Of a stretch of DNA of 64,000 nt, positions 1 to 8,886 are shown piece by piece. A program made the translations under genes and the position numbers. Under the pieces are notes generated by a model. It saw only the letters and a list, made by a program, of their open reading frames with translations, did no database searches and was not told where the DNA came from. The stretch covers positions 1 to 64,000 of the forward strand of contig NZ_JNCS01000014.1 in the NCBI RefSeq assembly GCF_000731985.1, in the 5' to 3' direction. This DNA comes from Natrinema altunense. Lineage in GTDB: Archaea; Halobacteriota; Halobacteria; Halobacteriales; Natrialbaceae. The first letter of the stretch is position 1; every line of letters starts with the position of its first letter.

Positions 1-205
1 CTACTTCCTCAACTCACCCATAACCCACGGACAGAGGTGGGTCGCTTGTAACTGAACCACTCCGCCGGGTAGAATATTTCAGTCGTGCAGGTTCCGGTGT
101 TTATCTCTGTCTGGCAGTTCTCTTGAATGGTGGCTGGTATAATTTTGTATCTTAACTCCCAGATTCTATGGGAAAACTTCACTCCAGTAGGACTAAGTCA
201 AGAGT

Positions 206-343
206 ATGTTCGATTATATCACTCAGCCACTCGGACCTGACTTCGAAGAAGATAGGGAAACATCGCCAACTGGCCCCACAAGACATTTCTCCAACAAGAA
301 TGGACGAACGAATATGAATCGCTATTGGGGGCCTCAAAAATGA
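206..343 (+). CDS. Micro-ORF, 45 aa, coupled to zinc-ribbon gene
   Basis: An ATG at 206 opens a 45-codon frame (MFDYITQPLG... to WGPQK). Its TGA at 341-343 overlaps the ATG at 340 of the next gene in the ATGA arrangement typical of translational coupling in haloarchaea. The peptide is polar, has no membrane segment or cysteine motif, and resembles no family I know. The overlap is the main argument that it is translated. GC is lower than in the core regions, which fits accessory DNA. It could instead be a chance leader frame. Confidence 0.45.
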   Translation: MFDYITQPLGPDFEEDRETSPTGPTRHFSNKNGRTNMNRYWGPQK

Positions 344-873
344 CGTGGGACTGTCGAGTGTGCGGTGCGACTGTCGATAGCGGACACAGTTGCCCCGAAT
401 GCAGCAGCGATCAGTTTGAGGGAACTGCCGCTAAGGAAGTGGTGACAGACGGCTCAGGTGTGGAGGCGGGGGCAGGAGCATCTTCCTCTGATGACGGGTA
501 TCTTCCAACACATGTGTGGGTGACGATCGCAGCGGTCGGGATTGCTCTAGTCGCAGGATACGTGGGCTACGAAATTATAAACTTACAGTGGGAGTCGCTA
601 CTTCCATTCCCAGTTATCGCCGTTCTCACGTTCGCGCTCCTCGTCCGAAAGGAGTCTCCGAGAAGGACAGTCGGAACAGGACTCTACATCATCGCGGGGC
701 TCCTCCTTCTCTGGGTAGCCCATTACGTGGTCCGTTACTTAGATGTCTTCGTGGCCCTCGCTGGACCCAATCTCCTATTCGCCGTCGGTGCGGCAATAGT
801 CGTCTGGATGGTTTTGTTAGCCGTCGCTATCGCTGTGTTGGGTGTGCATTTGAACCGAACTGAAGAGAAATAG
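340..873 (+). CDS. Zinc-ribbon membrane protein
   Basis: A 177-residue protein. Residues 5-8 (CRVC) and about 18-21 (CPEC) form a zinc-ribbon knuckle pair. A Gly/Ala/Ser-rich linker follows, then about four hydrophobic helices from residue 55 to the end, finishing in a short charged tail. This is the widespread haloarchaeal layout of a cytosolic zinc ribbon on a small membrane domain; partner and function are unknown. I chose the ATG at 340 over an upstream TTG because MTWDC starts directly before the ribbon and overlaps the stop of the preceding micro-ORF. Base composition is AT-richer than core genes. Confidence 0.75.
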   Translation: MTWDCRVCGATVDSGHSCPECSSDQFEGTAAKEVVTDGSGVEAGAGASSSDDGYLPTHVWVTIAAVGIALVAGYVGYEIINLQWESLLPFPVIAVLTFALLVRKESPRRTVGTGLYIIAGLLLLWVAHYVVRYLDVFVALAGPNLLFAVGAAIVVWMVLLAVAIAVLGVHLNRTEEK

Positions 874-1124
874 ATGACGACTGTTGGGAAGAGTTAGTGT
901 TACCACTCGGATGTGTAGAGTACGTATCGACGCCAGACCTCCATCGCACCTGCAACTCGCATAACAGCGTTCCCCTGACATGATAATCATCTAGCAGCCA
1001 ATTATAAAACATATTATATACTATTTTGTCGGCGTTTTCAGTTTTCGATACAGTAAGTTCTTACTGGGTGTCAATTGGGCCGATAGGTGTTTCCGTCTAA
1101 CCATCCAATGTCGGTCAAGAACCG

Positions 1125-2066
1125 ATGCGTAGTCGCGATCGTCGCTCAGCAGGCCTTGTTTCGCGGCGTCGATCCCTTTTCGGACTCGGAGCAGCGCTTA
1201 TCGGTTGCGGGATTGTATCAACTAGCGCATATGAATATATTACTGTCGGCAGAAGTATGGGTGCCGAGGTTGCAAGTGATTCCAACGCACTACTCGGGAT
1301 GGAGGGACTGAGCGATTCGACGGTGGACAACGTCTTTACCAACAATTCCCCATACGCGATGGATATTACACTGGACGCCGCCCCGTATGAGGACGAAAGC
1401 AAAATCAGATGGGACATCAACGACCCGGTGACCGACAGTGACAATGACAATAACCCCGTGACGTTCTCGCTGAGTGCGGGAGCCAACGCGGACGTGGCGG
1501 TCAAAGGTGACGACAAGGTGACCTTCGACGGGACTGCACTTCTCAAAGACGGCGAGGCAACCGTTGGTCGCATCGAAGTCACACGCACCATCAACGTGCC
1601 GGTCATCAACAACCTCGAACTGAGCGGGAGCGTCAGCTCCGCCGGCAACAGCGGCAAATTAACTTTCACTCTCGAAAACACCGGCGATGTCGACGTGGAA
1701 TTGCGTAAAATCGGTATTATCGAGACGACGACGACCGCCGAGTACGTCAGCGGCGGCGGCAGTCTGTTCAACGCAAACGACGGGACCGAGTACGTCACCG
1801 ACTGGATTCCCATCGACAACAACACGTCAGACTCAACCCAACGAGAGATGACACCGAAGCCGGTGCTGGACCACCAAAGCGACGGGGATACTGACTCGAT
1901 GTCGATTACGTTCGAGTTCAATAAGTTCCGCGATCCCGATTCACGCCCGGCCAACGTGGATATGCGCGGCGAAGACGTCAAAATCGAGTTAACAGTGAAG
2001 AATTTAGAGAACGGAAGCATCGTTGGGGCGCCGGTCGATCTCTGCAACGGACGTTGTAACTTCTAA
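1125..2066 (+). CDS. Secreted surface protein with signal peptide
   Basis: A 313-residue protein with an Arg-rich N-terminus (VSRRRSLFG near residue 13) followed by a hydrophobic stretch, read as a signal peptide cleaved around residue 38. The rest is acidic and Asn/Asp/Thr-rich, with beta-type repeats such as LTFTLENTGDVDVELRKIG near the middle. This suggests an exported beta-sandwich protein of the kind seen in haloarchaeal TasA/camelysin-like or DUF1102-like families. It stands alone between AT-rich flanks. The family call is inference; export is better supported. No lipobox or C-terminal anchor is visible. Confidence 0.65.
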   Translation: MRSRDRRSAGLVSRRRSLFGLGAALIGCGIVSTSAYEYITVGRSMGAEVASDSNALLGMEGLSDSTVDNVFTNNSPYAMDITLDAAPYEDESKIRWDINDPVTDSDNDNNPVTFSLSAGANADVAVKGDDKVTFDGTALLKDGEATVGRIEVTRTINVPVINNLELSGSVSSAGNSGKLTFTLENTGDVDVELRKIGIIETTTTAEYVSGGGSLFNANDGTEYVTDWIPIDNNTSDSTQREMTPKPVLDHQSDGDTDSMSITFEFNKFRDPDSRPANVDMRGEDVKIELTVKNLENGSIVGAPVDLCNGRCNF

Positions 2067-2179
2067 ACCGAATGTCCCATGCAAGTACTCTCACACCGAA
2101 CGCACGGTACTCTCCGGATTACCGCCACGTTCGTGGTCGGTGATGGCGATGACGGGGCGCAGACACAGTCGATCCGTAC

Positions 2180-2446
2180 TCAATCTCGAGGCTCGATTTG
2201 ACTCACATCTAATTCCCCATTCAAGTACGAATCACCGTCTTCGGTGATCGCATAGACGCCGTTTCCGAGATTCTTCACGAGTCCATGCGGACAGAGGTAG
2301 TCCCTGCACCGCCGGCCGAGATATTCCGCCCCGAACTTGATTCGTTCGTCGGTTTCCATTTTCGAGGGTGGGTGCGGTCCCTCTTCCCTGAGAAATTCCA
2401 AGATCCGATCATCTGCTCTGACCATCCAGTCTGCATCCAACCTCAT
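2180..2446 (-). CDS. PhiH1-repressor-like winged-helix protein
   Basis: An 88-residue protein. It opens with a DADWM...DDRILEFL helix, followed by a recognition-helix region (about 40-60) and a wing (GNGVYAITEDGDSYL). This is the haloarchaeal winged-helix family related to the phage PhiH1 repressor. I chose the ATG at 2446 because family members normally begin just before the DWM motif; longer upstream frames add unrelated residues. It is divergent from the regulator gene at 2664. A damaged homologue with the same motif order lies at 54799-55062, also divergently paired with a homologue of the 2664 gene. Likely an autoregulated DNA-binding repressor. Confidence 0.75.
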   Translation of the reverse strand: MRLDADWMVRADDRILEFLREEGPHPPSKMETDERIKFGAEYLGRRCRDYLCPHGLVKNLGNGVYAITEDGDSYLNGELDVSQIEPRD

Positions 2447-2497
2447 TACCCTGCATACAGTTCTGACCGTCCTATACTCCTCGAACACACATCTCTT

Positions 2498-2535
2498 GTT
2501 TGTTGAAGACATACCAGATAGGTGTTTGAACAAAC
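2498..2535. promoter_or_regulatory. Inverted repeat between divergent regulators
   Basis: GTTTGTT at 2498-2504 and AACAAAC at 2529-2535 are exact inverted 7-mers separated by 24 bases, in the AT-rich gap between the divergent regulator genes at 2446 and 2664. The placement fits an operator or promoter element for one or both repressors. No binding data exist here. Confidence 0.3.
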
Positions 2536-2663
2536 TATTAGTGGCTACAACTAAATGAATGTTAGATAGAGACTGTGTAAATTCGCATCTCACAGGTCAA
2601 AATCGATGGCCCGGTGTTCTAGCACCAGGCCGCAATCAGTTCCCAAACCCACTACCGGAAGCC

Positions 2664-3089
2664 ATGCACGACGACGACCCGCGGGGCTTTGAACCCCCCG
2701 CTCGAGCAGACGAACCGGGATCAAAGCGACTCGTGGCCGATGGCGGGCGGCGGTGGCCGTCGCTTACGGCCCTCCAGCGGGACTGTCTCGAGGGGATCGC
2801 GTGCCTCGAGCGCGAGGGGGAGCCGACTCACGAAGCCGCGCTCGCCCGCGAACTCGAGCACACGTATCCGAACCTCGACGACACCCGGTTGTACCCCACG
2901 ATTACGGTCCTCGTCGGTCACGCCCTCCTCGAGCGCGGGGAGCGGCGGGGCGACGGCCGGGTCGAGTATACACCAACCGACGCCGGCCGAGCCCTCTTGC
3001 GGGCGCGCATCGAACGCCTCGCCGACGCCTGCGGGCTGATTCTCGTCGATCGTGCTGACGGCACTCCCACGCGAGAAACCGACGGATGA
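2664..3089 (+). CDS. Winged-helix (PadR-like) regulator
   Basis: A 141-residue acidic protein. After a disordered head of about 30 residues comes LTALQRDCLEGIA, a helical core with PNLDDTRLYPTITVLV, and a wing ending in EYTPTDAGRALL. The pattern matches small haloarchaeal winged-helix regulators of PadR type, in which the wing is followed by a terminal dimerising helix. I chose the ATG at 2664 because an earlier in-frame ATG adds residues unlike the rest. Its TGA overlaps the ATG of the following zinc-finger gene, so the two are probably co-translated. A frameshifted paralogue lies at 54170-54567. Confidence 0.75.
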   Translation: MHDDDPRGFEPPARADEPGSKRLVADGGRRWPSLTALQRDCLEGIACLEREGEPTHEAALARELEHTYPNLDDTRLYPTITVLVGHALLERGERRGDGRVEYTPTDAGRALLRARIERLADACGLILVDRADGTPTRETDG

Positions 3090-3226
3090 CGACCGACTCA
3101 CGCGACGAGCCTCCGCGGTGTCCCGACTGCGGGGCACCGATCCCCGAACGCGATCCGCTCGTGGGCTGGTGGCTCTGTGACGATTGTTTGCTCGCCCTCG
3201 ACGACGACGGGACCCAGATCGCGTGA
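3086..3226 (+). CDS. Small two-CxxC zinc-finger protein, 46 aa
   Basis: A 46-residue protein with CPDC at 12-15 and CDDC at 31-34, spaced for one treble-clef or ribbon zinc site. Its ATG at 3086 overlaps the TGA of the regulator gene (ATGA), indicating coupled translation. Haloarchaea encode many such mini zinc-finger proteins, mostly without a known role; here linkage suggests it works with, or modulates, the regulator upstream. The damaged copy of this regulator at 54 kb lacks a visible equivalent of the mini zinc finger. Confidence 0.7.
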   Translation: MTTDSRDEPPRCPDCGAPIPERDPLVGWWLCDDCLLALDDDGTQIA

Positions 3227-3498
3227 TCGAGTCCCGCCGTCACGGGTCCCCGGTCCGCGTGGGACCGTCGTCCTCGAGTCCGGCAATCCGGCGTTGTGCG
3301 TCTTCGTCGCCGTCGCCTGTCTCCCTAACGGTAACAGTGAGTGGTAATCCATCGAACAGTTAGAGCCCCGAAGCAAATCAGCTGTCACAGCCGATATCGG
3401 GTCGGTGACCTCCGAGAGATCGATTTCGTGCCGCTCGTTTTGCTACGTATCTGATACAGTAATAGTTATCAGTGTATTCTAGAGTTGTGTGGACGAAT

Positions 3499-4197
3499 AT
3501 GTCATCGGTTCATAGCAGTAAGCAGGCCGAACAGTACGCGTCCACGGTCGACATCTCGAAGGTCGCGGGGATCGCGACCGCACTCGTCGCGGTGAACATC
3601 CTGTTGATGCTCGTCGGGAGTTACACCCCGCTCGCGGACCTCGGACTCGTCCTCTTCTCGAACTACTTCGTCGGAATCGGTACCTTCGCCGTCACGATCG
3701 GCGGCGGCTTCTGGGTTTCGAATACGGGGATTGCGAAAGGGAACATGCCGATCGCAGGCGCGGGCGTAACGCTGATCCAGGTCGGCTATACGCTTCTCGG
3801 CTCGGCGATTCTCGTGATGGCACCGTCCGCGCTTCGCGTTCCGGCCCTCGCCGTTACGACGGTCATTACGGGGCTTCTCACGGCCGGCATCGTGGTAGTC
3901 GTCTTCCGTACTGATCGGTCGTTCGCGCGCTGGCAGACCTACTCCAAGGGGCTGTTCATCGCCGGGTTCGCCGCTGGCGCCGTCGGGTTTTTCATCAATC
4001 CCATGCTCATGATTTTCGCCTCCGTCCTGTTCTTCCTCGGGTTCGTTACGGACCTCACGTACGAGATCTGGGCCGTCAAGGAGAGCAGGTACGCGAGTCC
4101 GATCCGGAACGCCATCGGCATCTACGTCGCCGTGATGGGCGTCTTCATCCATATCCTGCGGCTGGTGCTGTACGTCCTCTCGATGCTCGATAACTGA
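3499..4197 (+). CDS. Multi-pass membrane protein, possibly BI-1/YccA-like
   Basis: A 232-residue protein with about six to seven transmembrane helices from residue 25 to the end. The C-terminal part (YEIWAVKES... then IGIYVAVMGVFIHILRLV) resembles the last helices of Bax-inhibitor-1/YccA proteins, where a conserved aliphatic LYLDIINLFLxILR-type helix occurs; that match is from memory and partial. Members are pH- or calcium-responsive membrane proteins or protease modulators. I chose the ATG at 3499 because the residues before it in frame are not family-like. Monocistronic. Confidence 0.55.
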   Translation: MSSVHSSKQAEQYASTVDISKVAGIATALVAVNILLMLVGSYTPLADLGLVLFSNYFVGIGTFAVTIGGGFWVSNTGIAKGNMPIAGAGVTLIQVGYTLLGSAILVMAPSALRVPALAVTTVITGLLTAGIVVVVFRTDRSFARWQTYSKGLFIAGFAAGAVGFFINPMLMIFASVLFFLGFVTDLTYEIWAVKESRYASPIRNAIGIYVAVMGVFIHILRLVLYVLSMLDN

Positions 4198-4460
4198 CTC
4201 GCCGATCCACCACCCTCCGTCCGTGAGCCGACGGTTCGGTGGTGTGCGTTCCATCGCGGTCGACTTCTCATCCAACGGTCCCCTCGATCGGGCTGGCACC
4301 CCGGTCGTCACGCTCTCTTCCAAACTCGAGGGAGAGACCACTACCCAGCCGTGACGTATCAGTTCGGACCGGCCGCAACTTATGGTCCTGCTCGAGGTAC
4401 GGCAGGATCATGTTCGGACGGCGAACGCACAGTGGTCGAGAGATCGGAGGGAGGCCGTAG

Positions 4461-5456
4461 ATGTGTACGCGATTGGTGTATCTCGGACCCGAAAACATCG
4501 TCCTCACCGGCCGGTCGATGGACTGGCACAGCGAGATCGGAACCAACGTCTGGGTCTTCCCACGCGGAATGGAGCGAACTGGCAACGTCGGCCCGGCCTC
4601 GATGGAGTGGACCGCAGCGTACGGCAGTGTCATCGCCTCCGCGTACGATCTCGCGACGACCGACGGGATGAACGAGGCAGGGCTGGTCGCGAACGTCCTG
4701 TGGCTCACCGAATCCGAGTATCCGGAGTGGAACGGCGATACGCCCGGACTCTCGATCTCGCTGTGGGCGCAGTACGTCCTCGACAACTTCGCGACGGTCG
4801 CGGAGGCGGTCGAAAAGCACCGGGACGAGGACTTCGTCGTCGTTTCCGACGAGATCCCGGACGAAGGACGGCTCGCGACCCTGCATCTATCCATATCGGA
4901 CGCGACGGGTGACAGCGCCGTCCTCGAGTACGTCGACGGCGAGTTAACGATCCATCACGACCGGGAGTATCAGGTGATGACGAACTCCCCGCCGTTCGAC
5001 CGGCAACTCGCACTCGACGAGTACTGGTCGGAAATCGGTGGTACAGTCCTGTTACCGGGAACGAACCGACCGGCCGACCGATTCGCCCGCGCGAGTTTCT
5101 ATGTGGACGCGATCCCGCAGACACGAAACCGTCGGACCGTAACGGCGAGCGTCTTCGGTGCGATCCGCAACGTCTCCGTGCCGTACGGGATCAGCACGCC
5201 GGACGACCCACATATTTCCTCGACGCGCTGGCGGACGGTCGCCGATCACCGAGACCGACGCTACTACTTCGAGTCGGCGCTCTCGCCGAACGTCTTCTGG
5301 CTGGACCTCGACGGGATCGATTTCGACGCCGCTGCCGGGAGTCGATCGCTATCGCTCGGTGAGAATCAGACGAACGTCTTCGCTGGCGATGTCGCCAGCG
5401 AACTCGTCGAGACCGAACCGTTCGAGTTTCTCGGCGTCCCCGCTCCATCGAGTTGA
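4461..5456 (+). CDS. Choloylglycine/penicillin V acylase-type Ntn hydrolase
   Basis: A 331-residue linear-amide C-N hydrolase. Met-Cys at the N-terminus places the catalytic cysteine at position 2, exposed after Met removal, as in Ntn hydrolases. GRSMDW at residues 17-22 supplies the conserved Arg and Asp that follow the nucleophile, and TNSPPF in the middle fits the conserved Asn region. The length matches bile-salt hydrolase and penicillin acylase relatives. No signal peptide is visible, so the enzyme is probably cytosolic and acts on amide-linked compounds such as N-acyl signals; the substrate cannot be read from sequence. Confidence 0.85.
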   Translation: MCTRLVYLGPENIVLTGRSMDWHSEIGTNVWVFPRGMERTGNVGPASMEWTAAYGSVIASAYDLATTDGMNEAGLVANVLWLTESEYPEWNGDTPGLSISLWAQYVLDNFATVAEAVEKHRDEDFVVVSDEIPDEGRLATLHLSISDATGDSAVLEYVDGELTIHHDREYQVMTNSPPFDRQLALDEYWSEIGGTVLLPGTNRPADRFARASFYVDAIPQTRNRRTVTASVFGAIRNVSVPYGISTPDDPHISSTRWRTVADHRDRRYYFESALSPNVFWLDLDGIDFDAAAGSRSLSLGENQTNVFAGDVASELVETEPFEFLGVPAPSS

Positions 5457-5719
5457 GCCGAACTGCTTTCGGCGGGCACCGATACGGCCACGGCGGCGGT
5501 CACGAATGGCCGACCCGCGATGATCTCCCGTTCGGGACGGTATCGACGTCTTCTCGGAACGACAGTCGCTCGAAAAGTGCACGTGGCGAGCGAACAACAG
5601 CGAGCAGCCGGCGCGATGCCGGCTCCGGACCGATCCCGTATCTCTCGCGGCCAGTGAAGGTGCCAGCTGGCGGATACGATCGACGCTCTCAAATAGGTGG
5701 CGCTTACTACATCCGACGT

Positions 5720-6118
5720 ATGAGTCGGACACGACCAGCGGACAGTTCGTCGGTGTTAGTCGAACGAACGGCCGGGCTGTCGGCGGCCCTCGGCGCGTTC
5801 GTCATGGTGTCGACGGCCGTCTTCACGATTACGGGAACGATGGGAATTCACAACGTCCTCGTCGGTGGGTTGACCGCGTTCCTCGCGTCGGTACACGCGT
5901 ATCGAACCGGTGAACAGCGATCGCCGAGTATCGTGCTCGCGGGGATCCTCGCGGTGCTCGGCATCTGGATCGCGGTCGCGCCGACGGTCGCGTTCGGCGT
6001 CGAACGGGAACTGGTGCTCGGCATCAACGGCGTCGCGGGGGCGCTCATCGCGGTCCTCTCGCTCGCCGGCGTCTACGGCAGTATCAAGACCTCGAGCGCG
6101 AACACGACTGCCGCGTAA
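5720..6118 (+). CDS. SPW-repeat-type small membrane protein
   Basis: A 132-residue protein with four hydrophobic helices (about 18-38, 44-60, 72-92 and 105-122) after a short polar head. The Ala/Gly-rich helices and the phrase LGIWIAVAP resemble SPW-repeat membrane proteins common in haloarchaea, whose function is unknown. I chose the ATG at 5720 because it starts just before the first helix; the longer frame upstream is Arg/Ser-rich and unlike coding sequence here. Convergent with the transporter-like gene at 6210. Confidence 0.65.
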   Translation: MSRTRPADSSSVLVERTAGLSAALGAFVMVSTAVFTITGTMGIHNVLVGGLTAFLASVHAYRTGEQRSPSIVLAGILAVLGIWIAVAPTVAFGVERELVLGINGVAGALIAVLSLAGVYGSIKTSSANTTAA

Positions 6119-6209
6119 GGTCGCCCGCTTTTTCGTTTCGCCGCCCGATCGCCGCGTAGCGCTCGCGTCGGTTCCCGATGCGATCGTGCGGTTCGGTCGC
6201 CGAACACAC

Positions 6210-7199
6210 CTACGCGAGGAAGAAAACGCCGATCGCGACGAGAATGAAGGCGGCTTTCAGACAGACGTTGACGACGATCACTTTCGTCCCGAACTCCGCC
6301 CCCCAGATACCGAACTGGAACGGGATCGAGCGCTTGACGGTCCCGATTGTCAGCGAGACGAGGCCGCCGACCAGCAGCGTGATCACCGCCTCGTCCGGCG
6401 TCAGCACGTCGCCGATCAGGGGCGCGACGGTGATCGCACCGGTCGTCGGGTCCACCAGCGAGACGAGGATCACCGGTACCGCCGCACTCGGCAGCCCCAG
6501 CAGGCCGGCGACCGGCTCGAGGAGCACCCCCGGATCGTCGATCCCGACCGCCGCGACCCCGTCGAGAATCCGCTCCGAGCGCGCGAGCGCGACGAAGACA
6601 AGCGAGTAGACGATCGTCAGTCGCGGGACAATCGAACGCAGCCGCTCGAGCGTACTCTCCCCGGCGGTTCGGACTTTCTCCCGGTGCGTTCGTACGTCCG
6701 CGTCGGGCGTCTCGGGTTCGACGACGCTGCGGTCGTACTCGGAGCCACGCAGGAGGACGGAGCCGGCGAGCAGGCCGACGAGCGAGATCGCAAGCGAGAT
6801 GCCGGCGCGAGCGCCGACGTACATAAGTCCGACCTGGAGCCCTAGGATCGGCACGAGGACTGGACCGTAGTAGGTGAAGATGTGCTGGAGGAAGCCGAAG
6901 AACGTGTTGATGACCACGGCGATTAGCGTGGCACGATCGTCGAGGAAGCCGTCCTCACGGAACTCCGCGAGCATGCCGTACCCCGCCGTCACCGAGACGG
7001 TATTCGTCAAGATGGCGGTCCCGACCTCCGGTGGCAGGTTCGCAGGCTCCGTGAGATAGCGACCTACCCGGGCGATGACCGTGACGAGTCCGTACTCGAC
7101 CGCGAGGTTGGCCAGTCCCACGCCCGCACCGATCAGAAGGGTGATGGTCAGCACGCGCGGGAGCGCTTCCTCGAGCAGCACGGAGAGGAGCGACTGCAC
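6210..7199 (-). CDS. Nucleoside-recognition (Gate) domain membrane protein
   Basis: A 329-residue integral membrane protein with about eight to nine helices in two blocks separated by a charged loop (EPETPDADVRTHREK). Helix-flanking motifs such as LTNTVSVTAGYGML and LVDPTTGAITVAPLI fit the nucleoside-recognition/Gate domain seen in transporter-like and spore-maturation proteins. I chose the GTG at 7199 because codons further upstream overlap the divergent gene at 7335 and contain no ATG or GTG. The transported molecule is unknown. Confidence 0.75.
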   Translation of the reverse strand: MQSLLSVLLEEALPRVLTITLLIGAGVGLANLAVEYGLVTVIARVGRYLTEPANLPPEVGTAILTNTVSVTAGYGMLAEFREDGFLDDRATLIAVVINTFFGFLQHIFTYYGPVLVPILGLQVGLMYVGARAGISLAISLVGLLAGSVLLRGSEYDRSVVEPETPDADVRTHREKVRTAGESTLERLRSIVPRLTIVYSLVFVALARSERILDGVAAVGIDDPGVLLEPVAGLLGLPSAAVPVILVSLVDPTTGAITVAPLIGDVLTPDEAVITLLVGGLVSLTIGTVKRSIPFQFGIWGAEFGTKVIVVNVCLKAAFILVAIGVFFLA

Positions 7200-7334
7200 G
7201 GGGACCCGTTCGAATTCCCGAGAGAAATGGGCGTCGGATCGGGCGATCGAGACAACCCACCGCGTCGGATCACGCTCGTCACAGCGACCGGTTTTTTCGG
7301 GCGTCTTTTCCCGCTGCCGGTCGTCGGAACGGGC

Positions 7335-7928
7335 ATGAGCGACAGCGATGTCCACGTGGCTGCACTCTGTGGCAGTCTCCGCGCGGAGAGCCACACGCGG
7401 ACCGCGCTCGAGGCCGTCCTCGACGCCGCCGCAGGGGCGGGTGCGACCACCGAACTGCTCGATCTCCGGGAGTACGAGTTACCGATCTTCGACGCGGACC
7501 GCGACCGCGAAGACGCGGGGGATGCCGAACGCCTGGCCGAGCGCGTTCGTGCGGCGGATACCATTATCCTCGGTTCGCCGATGTACCACGGCTCCTACGC
7601 CTCGCCGCTCAAGACGGCGCTCGACTACTGTGGCTTCGACGAGTTCGCGGACACGACCGTCGGGCTGCTCGCGGTCTCGGGCGGGGCCTTCCCCGTCACG
7701 GCCGTAGAGCACATGCGCTCGGTCTGTCGAGCGCTGAACGCGTGGGTGATTCCCCACGAGGCGGCGGTGCCGAACGCGAGCGCGGCGCTCGAGGACGGCG
7801 AGTTCATCGATCCGGCCCTCGAGAAACGGGTCCGAACGCTGGGTCGGCGCGCGGTCCAGTACGCGAGGATCGAACCGGACCCGGACTCCTTCGAGAGCGA
7901 TCAGAACGTGGGCGCACAGGGGAAGTGA
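7335..7928 (+). CDS. NADPH-dependent FMN reductase family protein
   Basis: A 197-residue flavodoxin-fold protein. CGSLRAES near residues 12-19 is the FMN phosphate-binding loop and LGSPMYHGSYASPLKTALD around 80-98 is the characteristic second FMN-contacting loop of SsuE/ArsH-type reductases. It probably reduces FMN or a quinone/azo-type substrate with NAD(P)H in the cytosol. I chose the ATG at 7335 because the family normally starts a few residues before the first beta strand. Convergent with the membrane-protein gene at 7937, eight bases downstream. Confidence 0.85.
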   Translation: MSDSDVHVAALCGSLRAESHTRTALEAVLDAAAGAGATTELLDLREYELPIFDADRDREDAGDAERLAERVRAADTIILGSPMYHGSYASPLKTALDYCGFDEFADTTVGLLAVSGGAFPVTAVEHMRSVCRALNAWVIPHEAAVPNASAALEDGEFIDPALEKRVRTLGRRAVQYARIEPDPDSFESDQNVGAQGK

Positions 7929-7936
7929 GCGCGTCG

Positions 7937-8572
7937 TCAGGGATCGAGCGCGCGCTGCAATCGGCGCTGGTGGGCGAAAGCGCTCGAGAGAGCAAAGACG
8001 AGGATTCCGACGTGCAGGGCGGTGATTTCGACGACGACCGTCGTGAGCCCCAGCGAGAGCGGCGGTGAGGAGAGTCCCCCGTCGAAAAACCAGGCCGTCG
8101 TGAGCAGGACCGATGCGCCGGCGGCCAGCACCAGTCCCGGGACGACCGTCGCCCCGTCGCCCGGCCGCGGTCGAAACGCGCGGCGCTCGAGGGCGAACTG
8201 TCCGGTGAGGATGCCCGCGAGAACGGCCGTTCCGACGGCGATACCGACGCCCCCTCCGATCAGTTCGGCGACGAACAGCCAGCCGATCCAGCCGGCCGTC
8301 AGCACGAGCGCCGCACCGAGCCGGATTGGTTCCACGAGGGTCTCGAGGTCGGTAACCGTCGCACCGAAGACGCCCGTTCTGAGCAGCGCCCCGCAGAAGA
8401 GAACGCCCAGCCCCGCCAGCGCGGTCGCCGTCGTCCGCGAGCCGACCACGAGACCGAACCAGAGCCCGACGCCGACGGTCTCGAGGGCCGCAGCCGAGAG
8501 CGCTGCGGTGACGCCGACGACGCGCCGTCGCGTCGTTCGGCCGAGCACCTCCGGCTGGCGGATGACGCTCAT
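7937..8572 (-). CDS. Hypothetical six-helix membrane protein
   Basis: A 211-residue protein with about six transmembrane helices between residues 18 and 195, a short Arg-rich cytosolic tail (HQRRLQRALDP), and no charged residues that suggest a catalytic site. I do not recognise a named family. It ends tail to tail with the flavin reductase gene. GC and codon use match neighbouring core genes. Confidence 0.65.
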   Translation of the reverse strand: MSVIRQPEVLGRTTRRRVVGVTAALSAAALETVGVGLWFGLVVGSRTTATALAGLGVLFCGALLRTGVFGATVTDLETLVEPIRLGAALVLTAGWIGWLFVAELIGGGVGIAVGTAVLAGILTGQFALERRAFRPRPGDGATVVPGLVLAAGASVLLTTAWFFDGGLSSPPLSLGLTTVVVEITALHVGILVFALSSAFAHQRRLQRALDP

Positions 8573-8886
8573 ATCACGATCGGTTTCCGCCCGATCCCTT
8601 TCGTTATGGAAGGCGTTCTCCCGATCGAGCGGCGACGCGCCGCGTCGAGACGATCTTATACCGCGGGAAGCCCCCGGTTTATCGATCGCGACGGGTGCTC
8701 GATCGGGACGAACGGCCGCCGAAAACCGCGGCTCGCGATGGTCGTCGGAGCCGCGGCGGCGCGGCGGTAGAGTGGTGTTGGCCGCCCCGCCGCAGTGAGT
8801 AACGGCTGAATACGCCGCGCCGGAGCCGGGCGGCTCACGGAAACGGGGAATAGAACTATGTACGGCGGTGTGGTCGTGGCGGATTA
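8573..8886. other. Gene-free spacer, 314 bp
   Basis: The spacer lies between divergent genes and presumably holds both promoters. One Arg-rich 54-codon frame (8606-8770, plus strand) is present, but I do not believe it is a gene. No inverted repeat longer than about 6 bp was noticed. Confidence 0.4.

Noticed and set aside
8606-8770. A 54-codon Arg-rich frame in the spacer
   Set aside because: Composition is unlike neighbouring acidic proteins and no start signal is seen.
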